From NCBI GenBank assembly GCA_022570795.1, contig JAKUDP010000001.1, positions 992,001 to 1,056,000 of the forward strand: 64,000 nucleotides of DNA. Direction: 5' to 3'. The notes beneath the pieces are model-generated. The model was not told the origin of the DNA, ran no database searches, and saw only the letters and a list, made by a program, of their open reading frames with translations. This DNA comes from Sphaerulina vaccinii (taxonomy: Eukaryota > Ascomycota > Dothideomycetes > Mycosphaerellales > Mycosphaerellaceae). Made by a program: the position numbers and the translations under genes. The number at the start of each line of letters is the position of its first letter. The first letter of the stretch is position 1. Shown here piece by piece: positions 20,402 through 30,523 of this stretch.

Positions 20402-23400
20402 ATGATGTTCGTCCGGCAAACATGGGCTCTGGTCGAGAAGAACTTGAGGATCGTCCTCTACAGACACTGGCTAGGGACATTAATCCGCGCGTTCCTGGCA
20501 CCGATTATCTTCATGTTCATTATCGCTTATGCTAAGAACTTCTTCGTGCCACCTTCGGATTTCGGTATAGGACAACCTACGCCTGTGAGGACTCTCAGCA
20601 ATGCTTTGGCAGCATCGGCAGGTGGGAGGAATCTGGTTGTGGCTGTCGACAATGGCTTCGCGAATGGAGATATCGCGTCTGTTATCGAGACAATTCGAGG
20701 ACCGATTGAAGCTGCTGGGAAGACGTTCCGGGTCGCCGCGAATGAGCAGGAGTTGCTCACGATGTGTCCATCGTCTATTCGATCCGTTTCGCCTTGTTTT
20801 GGAGCTGTGGTCTTCGAAGCTTCGCCGAATGAAGGAACCAGCGGCATCTGGAATTACACGATTCGAGCAGATGGTGCCTTTGGTGAACGAGTATATGTTA
20901 ACGACGATAACAACGATGCCGACATCTACACGCTACCTTTGCAGCATGCGATCGATTCAGCTATCGCAACCTTGAATGGCACTACGCTTCCAGAAACGAA
21001 TCAGTATGTGTTTACGACCAAGACCAACGAGGAGAGGGACCGCAATATCATTCGATTATATATGGGTACGCTCATCGACATCCTTGGACTGGCCTACTTT
21101 ATCGGAATGGTCGGTATCTGTTACCAACTAACTGGACAAATGGCATCAGAGCGAGAACTCGGCATGTCACAGCTCATCGAAGCCATGATGCCAAACCGCC
21201 AAAGATGGATGCCACAAGCAGCTAGACTGATATCGCTTCACATCTCATTCGACCTGCTATACCTGCCGAGTTGGATCATCATGGGCATCATAGTAGCAGC
21301 CCTGAACTACACCGACTCCAGCATGGGCATGTGCGTCGGCTACTTCATCGTTTCTGGGCTTGCGCTGAGTTCCTGGTCGATTGCTTTCGCCGCACTCTTC
21401 CGCAAGGCACAGCTATCTGGCATTACTGTTGTCATCGTGTCGATCATTCTGGCCATCATCATACAAGTCGCACCAGCTCCTGGTACAGGCGCTGCATACA
21501 TCGCGACTCTGCTCTGCCCGCCGATCAATTTCACACTATGGATTATTTACATGGCATACTGGCAACGACAGAACCTTGGAGCCGATCTGTCGCAGGCAGC
21601 ACCTGATGCGCCGTGGAGAGTACCAGGCTATATCTTCTTCATCTTCTCTATTCTCCAGATATTCATCTATCCTCTGGTGGGAGCACTCATCGAGCGCACT
21701 CTTTACGGGACAGCGACGAAGTCTCGCCAACTGCGCTATGAAGAAAGCCGCGAATCGCAAGAGACTGTGAAGATCACATCTCTTTCGAAACACTATCCTC
21801 CTGGTTGGTGGCCCAGAGTCATCGGTTCACGATTCAGCAAGACCCCAAAGGAGACAGTATACGCTGTGAATGACTTGAGTCTGTCTGTGATCAAAGGCCA
21901 GATCATGGTGCTTCTCGGAGCTAATGGAAGCGGCAAGTCTACCACACTCGACACCCTGGCTGGGCTGCAGAAGCCGACGAATGGAACTATTGAAATGGAT
22001 GCGGCGGGCGGCATAGGCTTATGTCCGCAGAAGAACGTTCTGTGGAGCGAGCTTACAGTGTACGAGCATGTCAGACTGTTCAACAGGCTGAAGACTACCG
22101 GAAAGGTGGATTCGAAGGCAGAGATAAAGGCTTTGGTGTCTGCTTGCGATCTTGACCAAAAGATTGATGTTCGCTCAGCAGCACTCTCTGGAGGGCAGAA
22201 GCGGAAGTGTCAGCTGGCCATGATGTTGACGGGTGGGTCTCGCGTGTGCATGCTGGATGAAGTCAGCAGTGGTCTGGATCCGCTCAGCAGGAGGAAAATT
22301 TGGGATATCATCCTTGCTGAGCGTGGCAGGAGGTCCATGATCCTGACGACACACTTCTTGGATGAAGCAGACTTGCTATCAGATGATATCGCTGTGCTCT
22401 CTAAGGGCAATCTGGTCGCTCATGGATCTGCAGTCGAGCTCAAACACCATCTGGGTGGTGGTTACCGTGTACGCGTCTACCACGAAGACGCGAAGGAGTT
22501 GCCCAGTGACTTGATCGCAACCACACGCAGGCAAGTGTACCACGACCAGACTGTGTACCAGTTAGCCGACTCAGCCGCTTCTTTCCGGTTCATTACTGAG
22601 CTGGAAAAGCTCGGAGTCAGAGACTACCAAGTCAATGGACCAAGCATCGAAGATGTATTCCTCAAGCTGGCTGAGGAGGTCAAGGACGAGCTCGAGAAGG
22701 GCCGGGAGACGATTTCATCGGCGTCCGAAGATGACACACCAGTATCTGAGGAGAAGAGGCTGCAACTGATGCCTGGAAGGCAGCTGTCGTTCTTCGCCCA
22801 GACCTGGGTCCTGTTCCGCAAGCGTATCACGATCCTGGTGCGAAACAAGTGGCCATACCTCGCTGCCCTCTTGATCCCGATCATTGCAGCTGGCTTGGTG
22901 ACGCTCTTTCTCGGAGACTTCACCGCCCCAAGTTGCGCTCCACAGGATCAAGTGCGCGAGGCAGGAACTTTGTCGCTGAACACCGGACTGGCTTTCGGAG
23001 CCAACATTCCTGTTGGCGCAGGTCAAGAACAGGTCACTGAGATCCAGAACACATACCCGATCTTGGAAGCCAACACATCGGCTACGGTACTTGTGAACAC
23101 ATTCCAGGACTTTCAGGACTATGTCGCTACGAATTACTCGTTCGTCACTCCAGGTGGCTTCTTCAATGGCGATGGCAATACTCCGACATTCGCATGGCGT
23201 GGCGATTACGGTATCCAGTATGCTATCGCAGCACAGAACCTGCTCGACAACAGTCTTCTCCGCTTCACGATTCAGACGTCCTACCAACCTTTCGACGAAC
23301 CCTTTACATCATCTGCTGGATCCACTTTGCAGTTTATTCTGTATTTCGGCCTCGCCATGTCGATCTTCCCTGGCTTCTTCGCTCTCTACACCAATCGCGA

Positions 23401-25225
23401 ACGCCTAGGAAAGGTCAGGGCTCTGCACTACAGTAACGGAGTTCGTGCTGGACCTTTGTGGCTCGCATATACGATGTTCGACTTCATCATCGTTCTGCTC
23501 GTCAGTGCCCTCGCGATTATCATCTTCACAGCGGCATCGAGTGTTTTCTACGCGCCTGGCTATTTATTCGTGGTCTTCTTCCTGTACGGACTTTCGGCGA
23601 CACTCACAGCCTACGTGGTATCGCTGTTCACGACTAGCCAGTTGGCGACCTTTGCGTTTGCAGCTGGTGGACAGTGCAGCTTCTTCCTTCTTTACTTCGT
23701 GGCGTTCATGTGCATCATCACATATTTGCCAGCAGCCCACATTGATTCAGGAATCGACATCGCCACCTACACCATGGGTCTGATCTTCCCATCTGCGAAC
23801 CTCTTGCGTGCGCTGCTGCTCACGTTCAACCTCTTTTCAGTGACTTGCAGAGGAAACGAGCTGGCTTCCTATCCAGGCGACTTCAGAGCCTACGGCAGCT
23901 GCATTCTATACCTGATTCTACAGAGCGCGGTACTGATTCTTGTGCTCGTATGGTACGATAGTGGTTGGAGACCAGCTTTCCTGGCTCGTAACAAACATCG
24001 AAGCACAGATCTGGAGCAGATCGAAGACACTGATGCCGAAGTGTTCGAGGAAGCGAAGCGTGTTGACGGAGCCAGCGATCAGCTGCGTGTTAAGCATGTC
24101 ACGAAGGCCTTTGGACCATTCGTCGCCGTGCAGAACGTGTCCTTCGGTATACCTCACGGAGAAACCTTTGCCCTCCTCGGCCCAAATGGTGCTGGCAAGA
24201 GTACAACGATCAACCTCATTCGAGGCGACCTGCGACCAAGTGAAGGAGATAGTGATATCCTTATTGAAGACATCAGCATCATCGAGAAACGTGCAGCTGC
24301 TCGAACACACCTCGGTGTCTGCCCGCAATTCGATGCCATGGATCAGATGACAGCCATCGAGCACTTGCGCTTCTATGCTCGAGCGCGTGGTGTCAAGGAT
24401 GTGGAGCATAACGTGGAGCAGATCATACACGCTGTCGGCTTGGCTCAATTCAAGAACAGAATGGCCGGAAAGCTGAGTGGTGGAAACAAGCGCAAGCTCT
24501 CTCTAGGCATCGCACTGACTGGTAACCCATCTGTACTCATTCTTGATGAGCCCAGCTCAGGCATGGACGCCGCCTCGAAACGAGTCATGTGGCGTACACT
24601 CGGCGCCGTCTCCGCAGGACGCTCGCTTCTACTCACAACACACTCCATGGAAGAGGCCGATGCACTCGCCGACAGAGCTGCAGTCATGGCCAAGCGCATG
24701 TTAGCTGTCGGCACTGCTGACGAGCTACGAAAGAAGCACGGAGACGCTTACCATGTCCATTGCGTTCACAAGGATGCACCCTACAGTAGCGACAGCGACA
24801 TGGCCGAGATCAAGTATTTCATTCACAGAACATTCCCAGGAGCAATCACAGAAGAGCGCTCGTTCCACGGACAGATCCGGTTCAGTGTTCCTGGCGATCG
24901 TACTGCACATAGAGATGACCAGTCGTCTCTCGAAGAGGAGAAGAGCATTGATGACAAGAGAGACATTGTCAGCAGTGTCACTCCTGCCAGGTCCAACTCG
25001 TCCAACAGCATCAGTGCCCTCTTCGCACAGCTGGAAGCCAACAAGGAAAAGCTTGGACTCGAGTACTACTCTGTGAGCCAAGCTACTCTCGATCAAGTAT
25101 TCTTGAGCATCATCACGAAGCACAACGTTATGGAAGAGAATTACGCGAAGGCGCAGGCACAACAGAAACTGGGCGTATGGGGAAAGACGAAGAAAGCTAT
25201 AGCGACAGCATATCATAATGCCTAG
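20402..25225 (+). CDS. Full-length ABC transporter, subfamily A (ABCA-like)
   Basis: A single uninterrupted exon of 1607 aa with two repeated halves. Each half has a membrane domain with one N-terminal helix, a large luminal or extracellular loop and a cluster of further helices, followed by an ATP-binding domain. NBD1 carries Walker A LLGANGSGKSTT (near residue 505), signature ALSGGQKRKCQ and Walker B CMLDEVSSGLD. NBD2 carries LLGPNGAGKSTT (near residue 1260), KLSGGNKRKLSLG and LILDEPSSGMD. The TTH histidine switch is present in both (ILTTHFLDEADLL, LLTTHSMEEADAL). ABCA proteins move lipids across membranes; substrate and location are not deducible here. Lack of introns over 4.8 kb is notable beside its intron-rich neighbours. 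The start at ATGATG 20402 gives a normal family N-terminus. Confidence 0.94.
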   Translation: MMFVRQTWALVEKNLRIVLYRHWLGTLIRAFLAPIIFMFIIAYAKNFFVPPSDFGIGQPTPVRTLSNALAASAGGRNLVVAVDNGFANGDIASVIETIRGPIEAAGKTFRVAANEQELLTMCPSSIRSVSPCFGAVVFEASPNEGTSGIWNYTIRADGAFGERVYVNDDNNDADIYTLPLQHAIDSAIATLNGTTLPETNQYVFTTKTNEERDRNIIRLYMGTLIDILGLAYFIGMVGICYQLTGQMASERELGMSQLIEAMMPNRQRWMPQAARLISLHISFDLLYLPSWIIMGIIVAALNYTDSSMGMCVGYFIVSGLALSSWSIAFAALFRKAQLSGITVVIVSIILAIIIQVAPAPGTGAAYIATLLCPPINFTLWIIYMAYWQRQNLGADLSQAAPDAPWRVPGYIFFIFSILQIFIYPLVGALIERTLYGTATKSRQLRYEESRESQETVKITSLSKHYPPGWWPRVIGSRFSKTPKETVYAVNDLSLSVIKGQIMVLLGANGSGKSTTLDTLAGLQKPTNGTIEMDAAGGIGLCPQKNVLWSELTVYEHVRLFNRLKTTGKVDSKAEIKALVSACDLDQKIDVRSAALSGGQKRKCQLAMMLTGGSRVCMLDEVSSGLDPLSRRKIWDIILAERGRRSMILTTHFLDEADLLSDDIAVLSKGNLVAHGSAVELKHHLGGGYRVRVYHEDAKELPSDLIATTRRQVYHDQTVYQLADSAASFRFITELEKLGVRDYQVNGPSIEDVFLKLAEEVKDELEKGRETISSASEDDTPVSEEKRLQLMPGRQLSFFAQTWVLFRKRITILVRNKWPYLAALLIPIIAAGLVTLFLGDFTAPSCAPQDQVREAGTLSLNTGLAFGANIPVGAGQEQVTEIQNTYPILEANTSATVLVNTFQDFQDYVATNYSFVTPGGFFNGDGNTPTFAWRGDYGIQYAIAAQNLLDNSLLRFTIQTSYQPFDEPFTSSAGSTLQFILYFGLAMSIFPGFFALYTNRERLGKVRALHYSNGVRAGPLWLAYTMFDFIIVLLVSALAIIIFTAASSVFYAPGYLFVVFFLYGLSATLTAYVVSLFTTSQLATFAFAAGGQCSFFLLYFVAFMCIITYLPAAHIDSGIDIATYTMGLIFPSANLLRALLLTFNLFSVTCRGNELASYPGDFRAYGSCILYLILQSAVLILVLVWYDSGWRPAFLARNKHRSTDLEQIEDTDAEVFEEAKRVDGASDQLRVKHVTKAFGPFVAVQNVSFGIPHGETFALLGPNGAGKSTTINLIRGDLRPSEGDSDILIEDISIIEKRAAARTHLGVCPQFDAMDQMTAIEHLRFYARARGVKDVEHNVEQIIHAVGLAQFKNRMAGKLSGGNKRKLSLGIALTGNPSVLILDEPSSGMDAASKRVMWRTLGAVSAGRSLLLTTHSMEEADALADRAAVMAKRMLAVGTADELRKKHGDAYHVHCVHKDAPYSSDSDMAEIKYFIHRTFPGAITEERSFHGQIRFSVPGDRTAHRDDQSSLEEEKSIDDKRDIVSSVTPARSNSSNSISALFAQLEANKEKLGLEYYSVSQATLDQVFLSIITKHNVMEENYAKAQAQQKLGVWGKTKKAIATAYHNA

Positions 25226-25554
25226 AAAGAGGCGACAAACAGAGACTAATAGACGAAAGCATAGCGAGAGGTTTGTACAGGGCATTTGCTAGATTATGAT
25301 TGCGTTTGTATGAGAGATGTCATGATAGAGAGGGAGACTTAGATACCCAATGCATAGACTTAAGCCTTATTACACTCATGTCACGGTTATGGCGGTAGAA
25401 GCTGGTTCGAAACAAGTGCTAAGCCTTGGTGCTGCACGACTTGGCTGGTACTGATCTCGCGATTGCTTTCCACCGATTCGAAAAGTTTATCTTCATGATT
25501 TCCTTTCTGAGACTCAAGTGCTCGCTACTACAGGTCCCTGCTCTGCAAGGTCCC
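25226..25554. other. Convergent 3' region
   Basis: Short segment between the stops of the ABC transporter and uracil phosphoribosyltransferase genes. It contains only the presumed untranslated ends. Confidence 0.45.
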
Positions 25555-26322
25555 CTACTTGCCCAATGTCAGGTAAAGCCGATCGCCAATATCTCCCAGC
25601 CCAGGCTTAATCATTCCACGCTCGTCAGTCTCCGCATCCACACCACCAACCCAGAGCTCAACTCCTTCAGGCCAAGCTTCCGCAGCTCTTTGCAATCCTG
25701 CTTGACTAGCCAATATCGAGATTGAGATGATCCTCTGCACTCCCCAGTCCTTCAACGTTTCGATCGCAGCGCAAACAGTCGAGCCAGTGGCAATGATCGG
25801 ATCCACGATGATAGCCAAAGGAGGCACAGTTGATGTTTCACCAGACTTGTGATACGGCAGATTATTGTAGTACTCTACTGGCTGCAACGTGCTCTTCTCA
25901 CGATACATGCCCAGATGATGGACGGAGACTGGATTTGGTAGGAGGTTTTGTACTGCTTCGACCATGCTCAATCCAGATCTGAGGATAGGTACGAGGCTAA
26001 TGTTCGAGGGGGTGATGGTTTCTGCATTGTAGGTGTAGCCTAGAGGTGAAAGATCCTATGACACGCACGAAACGCATACGGTTAGCTGACGCTCACTTAC
26101 TGCTGGACACGGGTCAGCCTATGTTGGCTGAGAAGAGATGAGTGGACTTACTGTGCCTGTGCTTTCTACATCCAAGCCTTTCGCAAGCGCCTCCACGCCT
26201 ACGATTGTCGCGATGTCATGGACAAGAGTCTTTGTATCTCTGGCGCTGGTCGACCCAGAACGCAACTGGCTGAGCTTGGCTCGCACGCATGGATGTGTTG
26301 AGACGTGAATGGAGGATGACAT
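25555..26322 (-). CDS. fur1: Uracil phosphoribosyltransferase
   Basis: Exons 26322-26152 and 26055-25555 flank a 96-bp intron; the product is 223 aa. The enzyme makes UMP from uracil and PRPP in the pyrimidine salvage pathway. The N-terminus (MSSSIHVSTHPCVRAKLSQL) and VPILRSGLSMVEAVQNLLP are family hallmarks. The PRPP-binding loop is IIVDPIIATGSTVCAAIETL and the uracil-binding C-terminus is PGLGDIGDRLYLT. The protein is cytosolic and is the usual target whose loss gives 5-fluorouracil resistance in fungi. The gene is divergent from the fluoride exporter gene. Confidence 0.95.
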
Positions 26323-26973
26323 GATCGGTGGTGAATCGCAGGACGAGATACGTGGTAAGTAGGACCTACAAAGGAGCACTTGACGCTTTATGCTTGAGCT
26401 GTTGTTTGGACTTGGTATCAGAAGCTCCCCTCCACAAACAAAGACCACGATAGGCGACGCGGATCTCGCCGCCGTCACATCTTGCCCGTGACAGTGACAA
26501 GTGACAACGGCTGTGGCTGTGAGAAAGTTGCGGCCGATCGCGTATCCGGACCATGGAAAATATATTAAAATGTATCCGGAGCGTCGATACAGGTGGAATC
26601 AGGTCTTCAACTCGCATTTTGATCATTCCAGAGGTATATCTTCAACAGGTATCGGTCATAATAAATCTTGCTCCGAAGTCTTGCAAAACTCCCAAGTCGT
26701 GTTATGTTTCTCGGGATCCTCTCGACGACGGTTGAGATACCGAGATTAGTGTGTTTGGCCGTGCATGAATCCCTGATCAGTGCGTCTTCGAATGTTCGAC
26801 GCATCTCCCTGTTCTGTCTCGTCCCTTGTCTTCAATACTTTGGCGCGTCCAAGACACTTCCTTGCCAGGTTCGGAGTGCTGGAGCGCAGGCGTTTCCTGG
26901 TACCACTCGAGTAGCTTTGGTGGGGAGTGCATGGTTGTGTGTATCGGATAAGGGACCGGTTAAAAAAGTGCCA
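26323..26973. other. Divergent promoter region, with open frame upstream of the fluoride exporter
   Basis: This region separates the divergent uracil phosphoribosyltransferase and fluoride exporter genes. The exporter frame stays open upstream from 26974 to about 26668 and contains another ATG at 26704. That extension would add a hydrophobic, non-conserved segment, so it is taken as leader. An A/T-rich spot aaaatatattaaaatg lies at about 26557-26572, flanked by two tatccgga motifs. Confidence 0.4.
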
Positions 26974-28809
26974 ATGGCAGAAGACTCCTCGTGGCGATTG
27001 CCGGACACGAATTTGCCTGATGAGATATCTTTCTCGCCACAAAGGGAAGAGTTCAGGGTGACTGAATATCGACCAAGGCCTGCGCATCGAAACTCTGCTG
27101 GAACAACCAGGAGTCGCAGGGAAAGCTACTACGACGACCAGCGTGGCGGAGATGCTGATGCTTCCACTGAACGAAGGAGGTCAAGATCAAGACCAACCTC
27201 TACTGCAAGTGTCTTGACCGCAAAGTCCAAAGGCAAGCAGCGTGCCAGCTCGACATACCAAGAACCTATGGACATCGAACATCTTGGCGGCGATACTTCT
27301 TTTTATCCGCATCCAGTACCCACGCAGGATGACAGGCCGAATTGGGAAGAGGACTCGCGTGGTCAATCCCAGCAACAAGGACAAGGGATGCACGTAAGAA
27401 ATTTCTCCCGTATATCTGGTACGCGACGCAAAACAAACGAAACAGACCGCGAAGATCAACAACAGAACACCGAGACAGCTTTACCACCTATACCTAAAAG
27501 TAATCGATTCTCAGCCGCAACAACGGCGCGACCTAATACTCAAACGACGACCAAAAGGTCAGAAGACCATGGCAATGAACCAGACACTGCCAGGTCGAAT
27601 GGCGGCCTTCACTCGCAAAAGTTCCCAGAGGAGATCCACTCCAAATCGAAACCACTCGATCCGGTTCCTCGATGGCTTTCAGAAATCTATACCATCTCAT
27701 ATCTCATATTTTTCTCCATATTCGGGACTCTGGCCAGACTAGGCGTACAATGGATCACCTTCTATCCTGGAGCACCTATCATCACACCAGTGATATGGGC
27801 TAACGTGGCTGGATCTTGGTGCATGGGCTTTTTATCTGAAGACCAAACACTGTTTCTCGGACATCATTTAGCCACTACAGGAGTCGATGCTGAGAAACTG
27901 GAGAAGTCGGACCTCAACAAGGGCAAGAAGGTCATTCCATTGTACATTGGACTCGCTACAGGATTCTGCGGGAGCTTTACCTCCTTTTCGAGCTTCGCGA
28001 GGGACTTTTTTCTGGCACTTTCGAATAATCTACCTGCGCCGATCTATCACCAGGGTGCACTCAGCGCAGGGGATTCACCTTCGTCCACGATTGGAAGGAA
28101 TGGAGGCTACTCGTTCGAAGCACTCATTGGAGTCATTCTATCGACTATCGCACTATCTATGGGTGGGTTCTACGTTGGTGCGCATACTGCTTCGGCTCTG
28201 GAGGGCATTACACCTGGTCTGTCAGCAAGACTGATCCGCAAGTTTCTTGATCCTGCTTTCGTCTTCCTGGCAGTAGGTTGCTGGGTTGGCGCTATTACCA
28301 TGGCTGCTCTACCGCCTGATCGTCCTGGAGGTCCAGCTTCTCGTGGCTCTTGGGCGAATGAGACATGGAGAGGTGAAGTCCTCTTCGCCGTTGTCCTTGC
28401 ACCTTTGGGGACTCTACTACGTTTCTACGTTAGTCTGAAGATGAACGGACTGATCAAGTGGTTCCCCCTCGGCACTTTTGCTGTCAACATGTTCGGCACA
28501 GCAGTCGAAGGGATGTGCTATGATATCCAGCACGTTGGTGTAGGAGTCATGGGGCAAGTAGGTGGTGGTCGAGTTGGCTGTCAAGTTTTGCAAGGTGTGA
28601 TGGACGGCTTCTGTGGGTGCTTGACGACTGTCAGTACCTGGGTTGCAGAGATTAATGGGCTGAAAAGGAAGCATGGCTATTTCTACGCATTAGCGAGCGT
28701 TGTTGGTGGGCTTTGTCTGATGGTCATCATCATGGGAAGCGTGAGATGGAGTGTTGGATATTCTGAGCCGGTTTGCAATACTGGCTACCCTTCGAAAGTG
28801 CATGGATGA
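26974..28809 (+). CDS. Fluoride export protein (FEX/CrcB-like)
   Basis: A single exon of 611 aa. The C-terminal 380 residues contain two CrcB-type domains in one chain, the eukaryotic FEX arrangement. Paired motifs are seen: ANVAGSWCMGF and FAVNMFGTAVEG, then GFCGSFTSFSSF and GFCGCLTTVSTW, the conserved phenylalanine/threonine pore region. FEX proteins expel fluoride across the plasma membrane by a channel mechanism. The first about 225 residues are hydrophilic, rich in Arg, Ser, Gln and Asp (for example RRSRSRPTS), absent from short yeast homologues and probably a cytosolic disordered tail. The start MAEDSSW at 26974 is the first ATG giving this hydrophilic beginning. Confidence 0.94.
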   Translation: MAEDSSWRLPDTNLPDEISFSPQREEFRVTEYRPRPAHRNSAGTTRSRRESYYDDQRGGDADASTERRRSRSRPTSTASVLTAKSKGKQRASSTYQEPMDIEHLGGDTSFYPHPVPTQDDRPNWEEDSRGQSQQQGQGMHVRNFSRISGTRRKTNETDREDQQQNTETALPPIPKSNRFSAATTARPNTQTTTKRSEDHGNEPDTARSNGGLHSQKFPEEIHSKSKPLDPVPRWLSEIYTISYLIFFSIFGTLARLGVQWITFYPGAPIITPVIWANVAGSWCMGFLSEDQTLFLGHHLATTGVDAEKLEKSDLNKGKKVIPLYIGLATGFCGSFTSFSSFARDFFLALSNNLPAPIYHQGALSAGDSPSSTIGRNGGYSFEALIGVILSTIALSMGGFYVGAHTASALEGITPGLSARLIRKFLDPAFVFLAVGCWVGAITMAALPPDRPGGPASRGSWANETWRGEVLFAVVLAPLGTLLRFYVSLKMNGLIKWFPLGTFAVNMFGTAVEGMCYDIQHVGVGVMGQVGGGRVGCQVLQGVMDGFCGCLTTVSTWVAEINGLKRKHGYFYALASVVGGLCLMVIIMGSVRWSVGYSEPVCNTGYPSKVHG

Positions 28810-28873
28810 GATACCCATTGGCGAGATGTTCAGATCATATAGACAGTGATATGCATTCATTACGTGATGTCAG

Positions 28874-30523
28874 TTACTTCTGCCCTGTGTTGGATGGCAT
28901 CTGTGTAAACACAAGGTCGCTTTCCACAGCTTCACAACCACCAGGCGCGTCATCCTTGAAAACAGCTTTCGCCTTGACAAACTGCACATCCGAGATGTCA
29001 ACTACTGTCTCGAAGCCTTTCCTCTCCACGTCCTTGATGTGGCTCACACTTGCGATCCCGCCATACAGTTTCCACTGTTTCACCTCTGTAGCACCGTTCC
29101 AGCTGATGTACACTCGCGTTACGTGAGGCGCGTCAGATGTACCAAGATATTCAGCTACGACAACAGGCTTGGTCTTCGGACATCCAGCCCAGTGTTGCTT
29201 AAATGCGCGATACGACAGCGTGCCTCTACCACCACTGACGAAGCCACCTCCAGGTCGCTTGGTAGCATTGCCAAATTGGTATGTTGCGATCGTCTTGCCA
29301 TCATGAGAGAACTCCTCAAGCACTGGGATCCAGCCATGACCAGTGAAGAAGTTACCACTCTCCATTTTGTCGAACGAGCCTTGTGCAGTCGGGAAAATAG
29401 GTCCAGTAGCCTTGAAATACCGACGGCCAAGGAGTGAGACGTGCTTGGCCTTGAGATCGACCTTCAAGAATTTGCCTGAGGCGACAACAGTGTTGTTGTC
29501 GATAGGGCAGTTGTGGTTATCGTGCATTCTCAAGGTAACATGATCAGGACTCTGCTCGATCACTCGGATGTGGTGCTGGTAGCGGAAGTCCACGTCTGGA
29601 CCTAACGTGAAGCCATCCCCAGTGATGCCTTGAACTCGCCACAGAATAGAGCCAGACTTATCCAATGCGATCGCACTGGATAGGTATCTCGAACTCAAGA
29701 TGAATCCATCTCCCAGCGGGGCTACTGAATTGATGTGGAAGTAGCCCCAGGCAAGGCTCTGCTCAGACCCATCGTATCCTTCACTTCCCAGAGGGTAGAC
29801 ACTTGCATTAAGAGGCAGATCGTCCAGATGTTCCAGACTCTTCCAGCAGAAGAGTACCTTATTCGTCTTCACATCAATTTCATAAACCTGCGCCTCTACA
29901 ACCCAACCAGTCTCTGGTCCACCAACACTTCGTAAATCCGTTTGCGTAACATTATTGCCGAGGACAAGAATAGTTCCTCTCTCAGTCAAATACATCTCAT
30001 GCAGATCAATATTGCTCTCATATGTCTCTCCTACTGTCAAGTCTACAAAGTTACCAGGCAAAGACACATTCGCGATCTCCTCATAGTGCTTGTTCAAGAT
30101 GTGAATACTGCCGTGTCCGCGCCCAACAGGTTCTGAGAAGGACGTGCCATTCCAGTAGACAAGGACGTCCTCACCTCCATACTTCTGCACGCCAAAGCCA
30201 AACGCGTGGCCTGTTCGACCATTCCAGACCAGATCGCCGTCGCCTGTAGTTATGAGAGGAGACTTCTGATATGCCGTTCCGCCATCTGGTGCGATGAAGA
30301 CATATTCGCCTAGACTTGGCTTTCCAGTGATCTCAATGACAGGCGGAGTGAAGTTGACAGTCTTGTACGTATGATATGGCCAGGATATGTTCTTTGATGC
30401 ATCAGCCGGCACGATGTCGCTGCCATGGACGTAATTCGCTATGCCGAGTAGGATCGGGATAAGTATTGCGGCGAGGACCATGATTATGGCGATGATGTTC
30501 CCGGCGTCAAGTCTTTGCGGCAT
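28874..30523 (-). CDS. Arylsulfotransferase-family (ASST) membrane-anchored protein
   Basis: A single exon of 549 aa starting at ATG 30523 (MPQRLDAG). One N-terminal hydrophobic helix (IIAIIMVLAAILIPILLGIA) should anchor it with the bulk outside the cytosol. The ectodomain is a beta-propeller of the arylsulfotransferase family: EYVFIAPDGG, DLHEMYLTERGTILVLGNN, GYFHINSVAPLGDGFILSSR, DFRYQHHIRVIEQSP, ESGNFFTGHGWIPVLEEF and TYQFGN. Several N-glycosylation sequons occur. Bacterial ASST moves sulfate between phenols without PAPS; for fungal homologues no activity is established, and the histidines seen here only suggest a related active site. It ends 65 bp from the fluoride exporter stop codon, convergently. 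Confidence 0.85.
   Translation of the reverse strand: MPQRLDAGNIIAIIMVLAAILIPILLGIANYVHGSDIVPADASKNISWPYHTYKTVNFTPPVIEITGKPSLGEYVFIAPDGGTAYQKSPLITTGDGDLVWNGRTGHAFGFGVQKYGGEDVLVYWNGTSFSEPVGRGHGSIHILNKHYEEIANVSLPGNFVDLTVGETYESNIDLHEMYLTERGTILVLGNNVTQTDLRSVGGPETGWVVEAQVYEIDVKTNKVLFCWKSLEHLDDLPLNASVYPLGSEGYDGSEQSLAWGYFHINSVAPLGDGFILSSRYLSSAIALDKSGSILWRVQGITGDGFTLGPDVDFRYQHHIRVIEQSPDHVTLRMHDNHNCPIDNNTVVASGKFLKVDLKAKHVSLLGRRYFKATGPIFPTAQGSFDKMESGNFFTGHGWIPVLEEFSHDGKTIATYQFGNATKRPGGGFVSGGRGTLSYRAFKQHWAGCPKTKPVVVAEYLGTSDAPHVTRVYISWNGATEVKQWKLYGGIASVSHIKDVERKGFETVVDISDVQFVKAKAVFKDDAPGGCEAVESDLVFTQMPSNTGQK

Noticed and set aside
22715..23287. 190-codon minus-strand frame inside the ABC transporter
   Set aside because: It lies wholly within a well-supported coding exon and has no family features.
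26668..26973. N-terminal extension of the fluoride exporter from ATG 26704 or earlier
   Set aside because: It is a hydrophobic, non-conserved stretch before the hydrophilic start MAEDSSW; more likely leader sequence that happens to be open.
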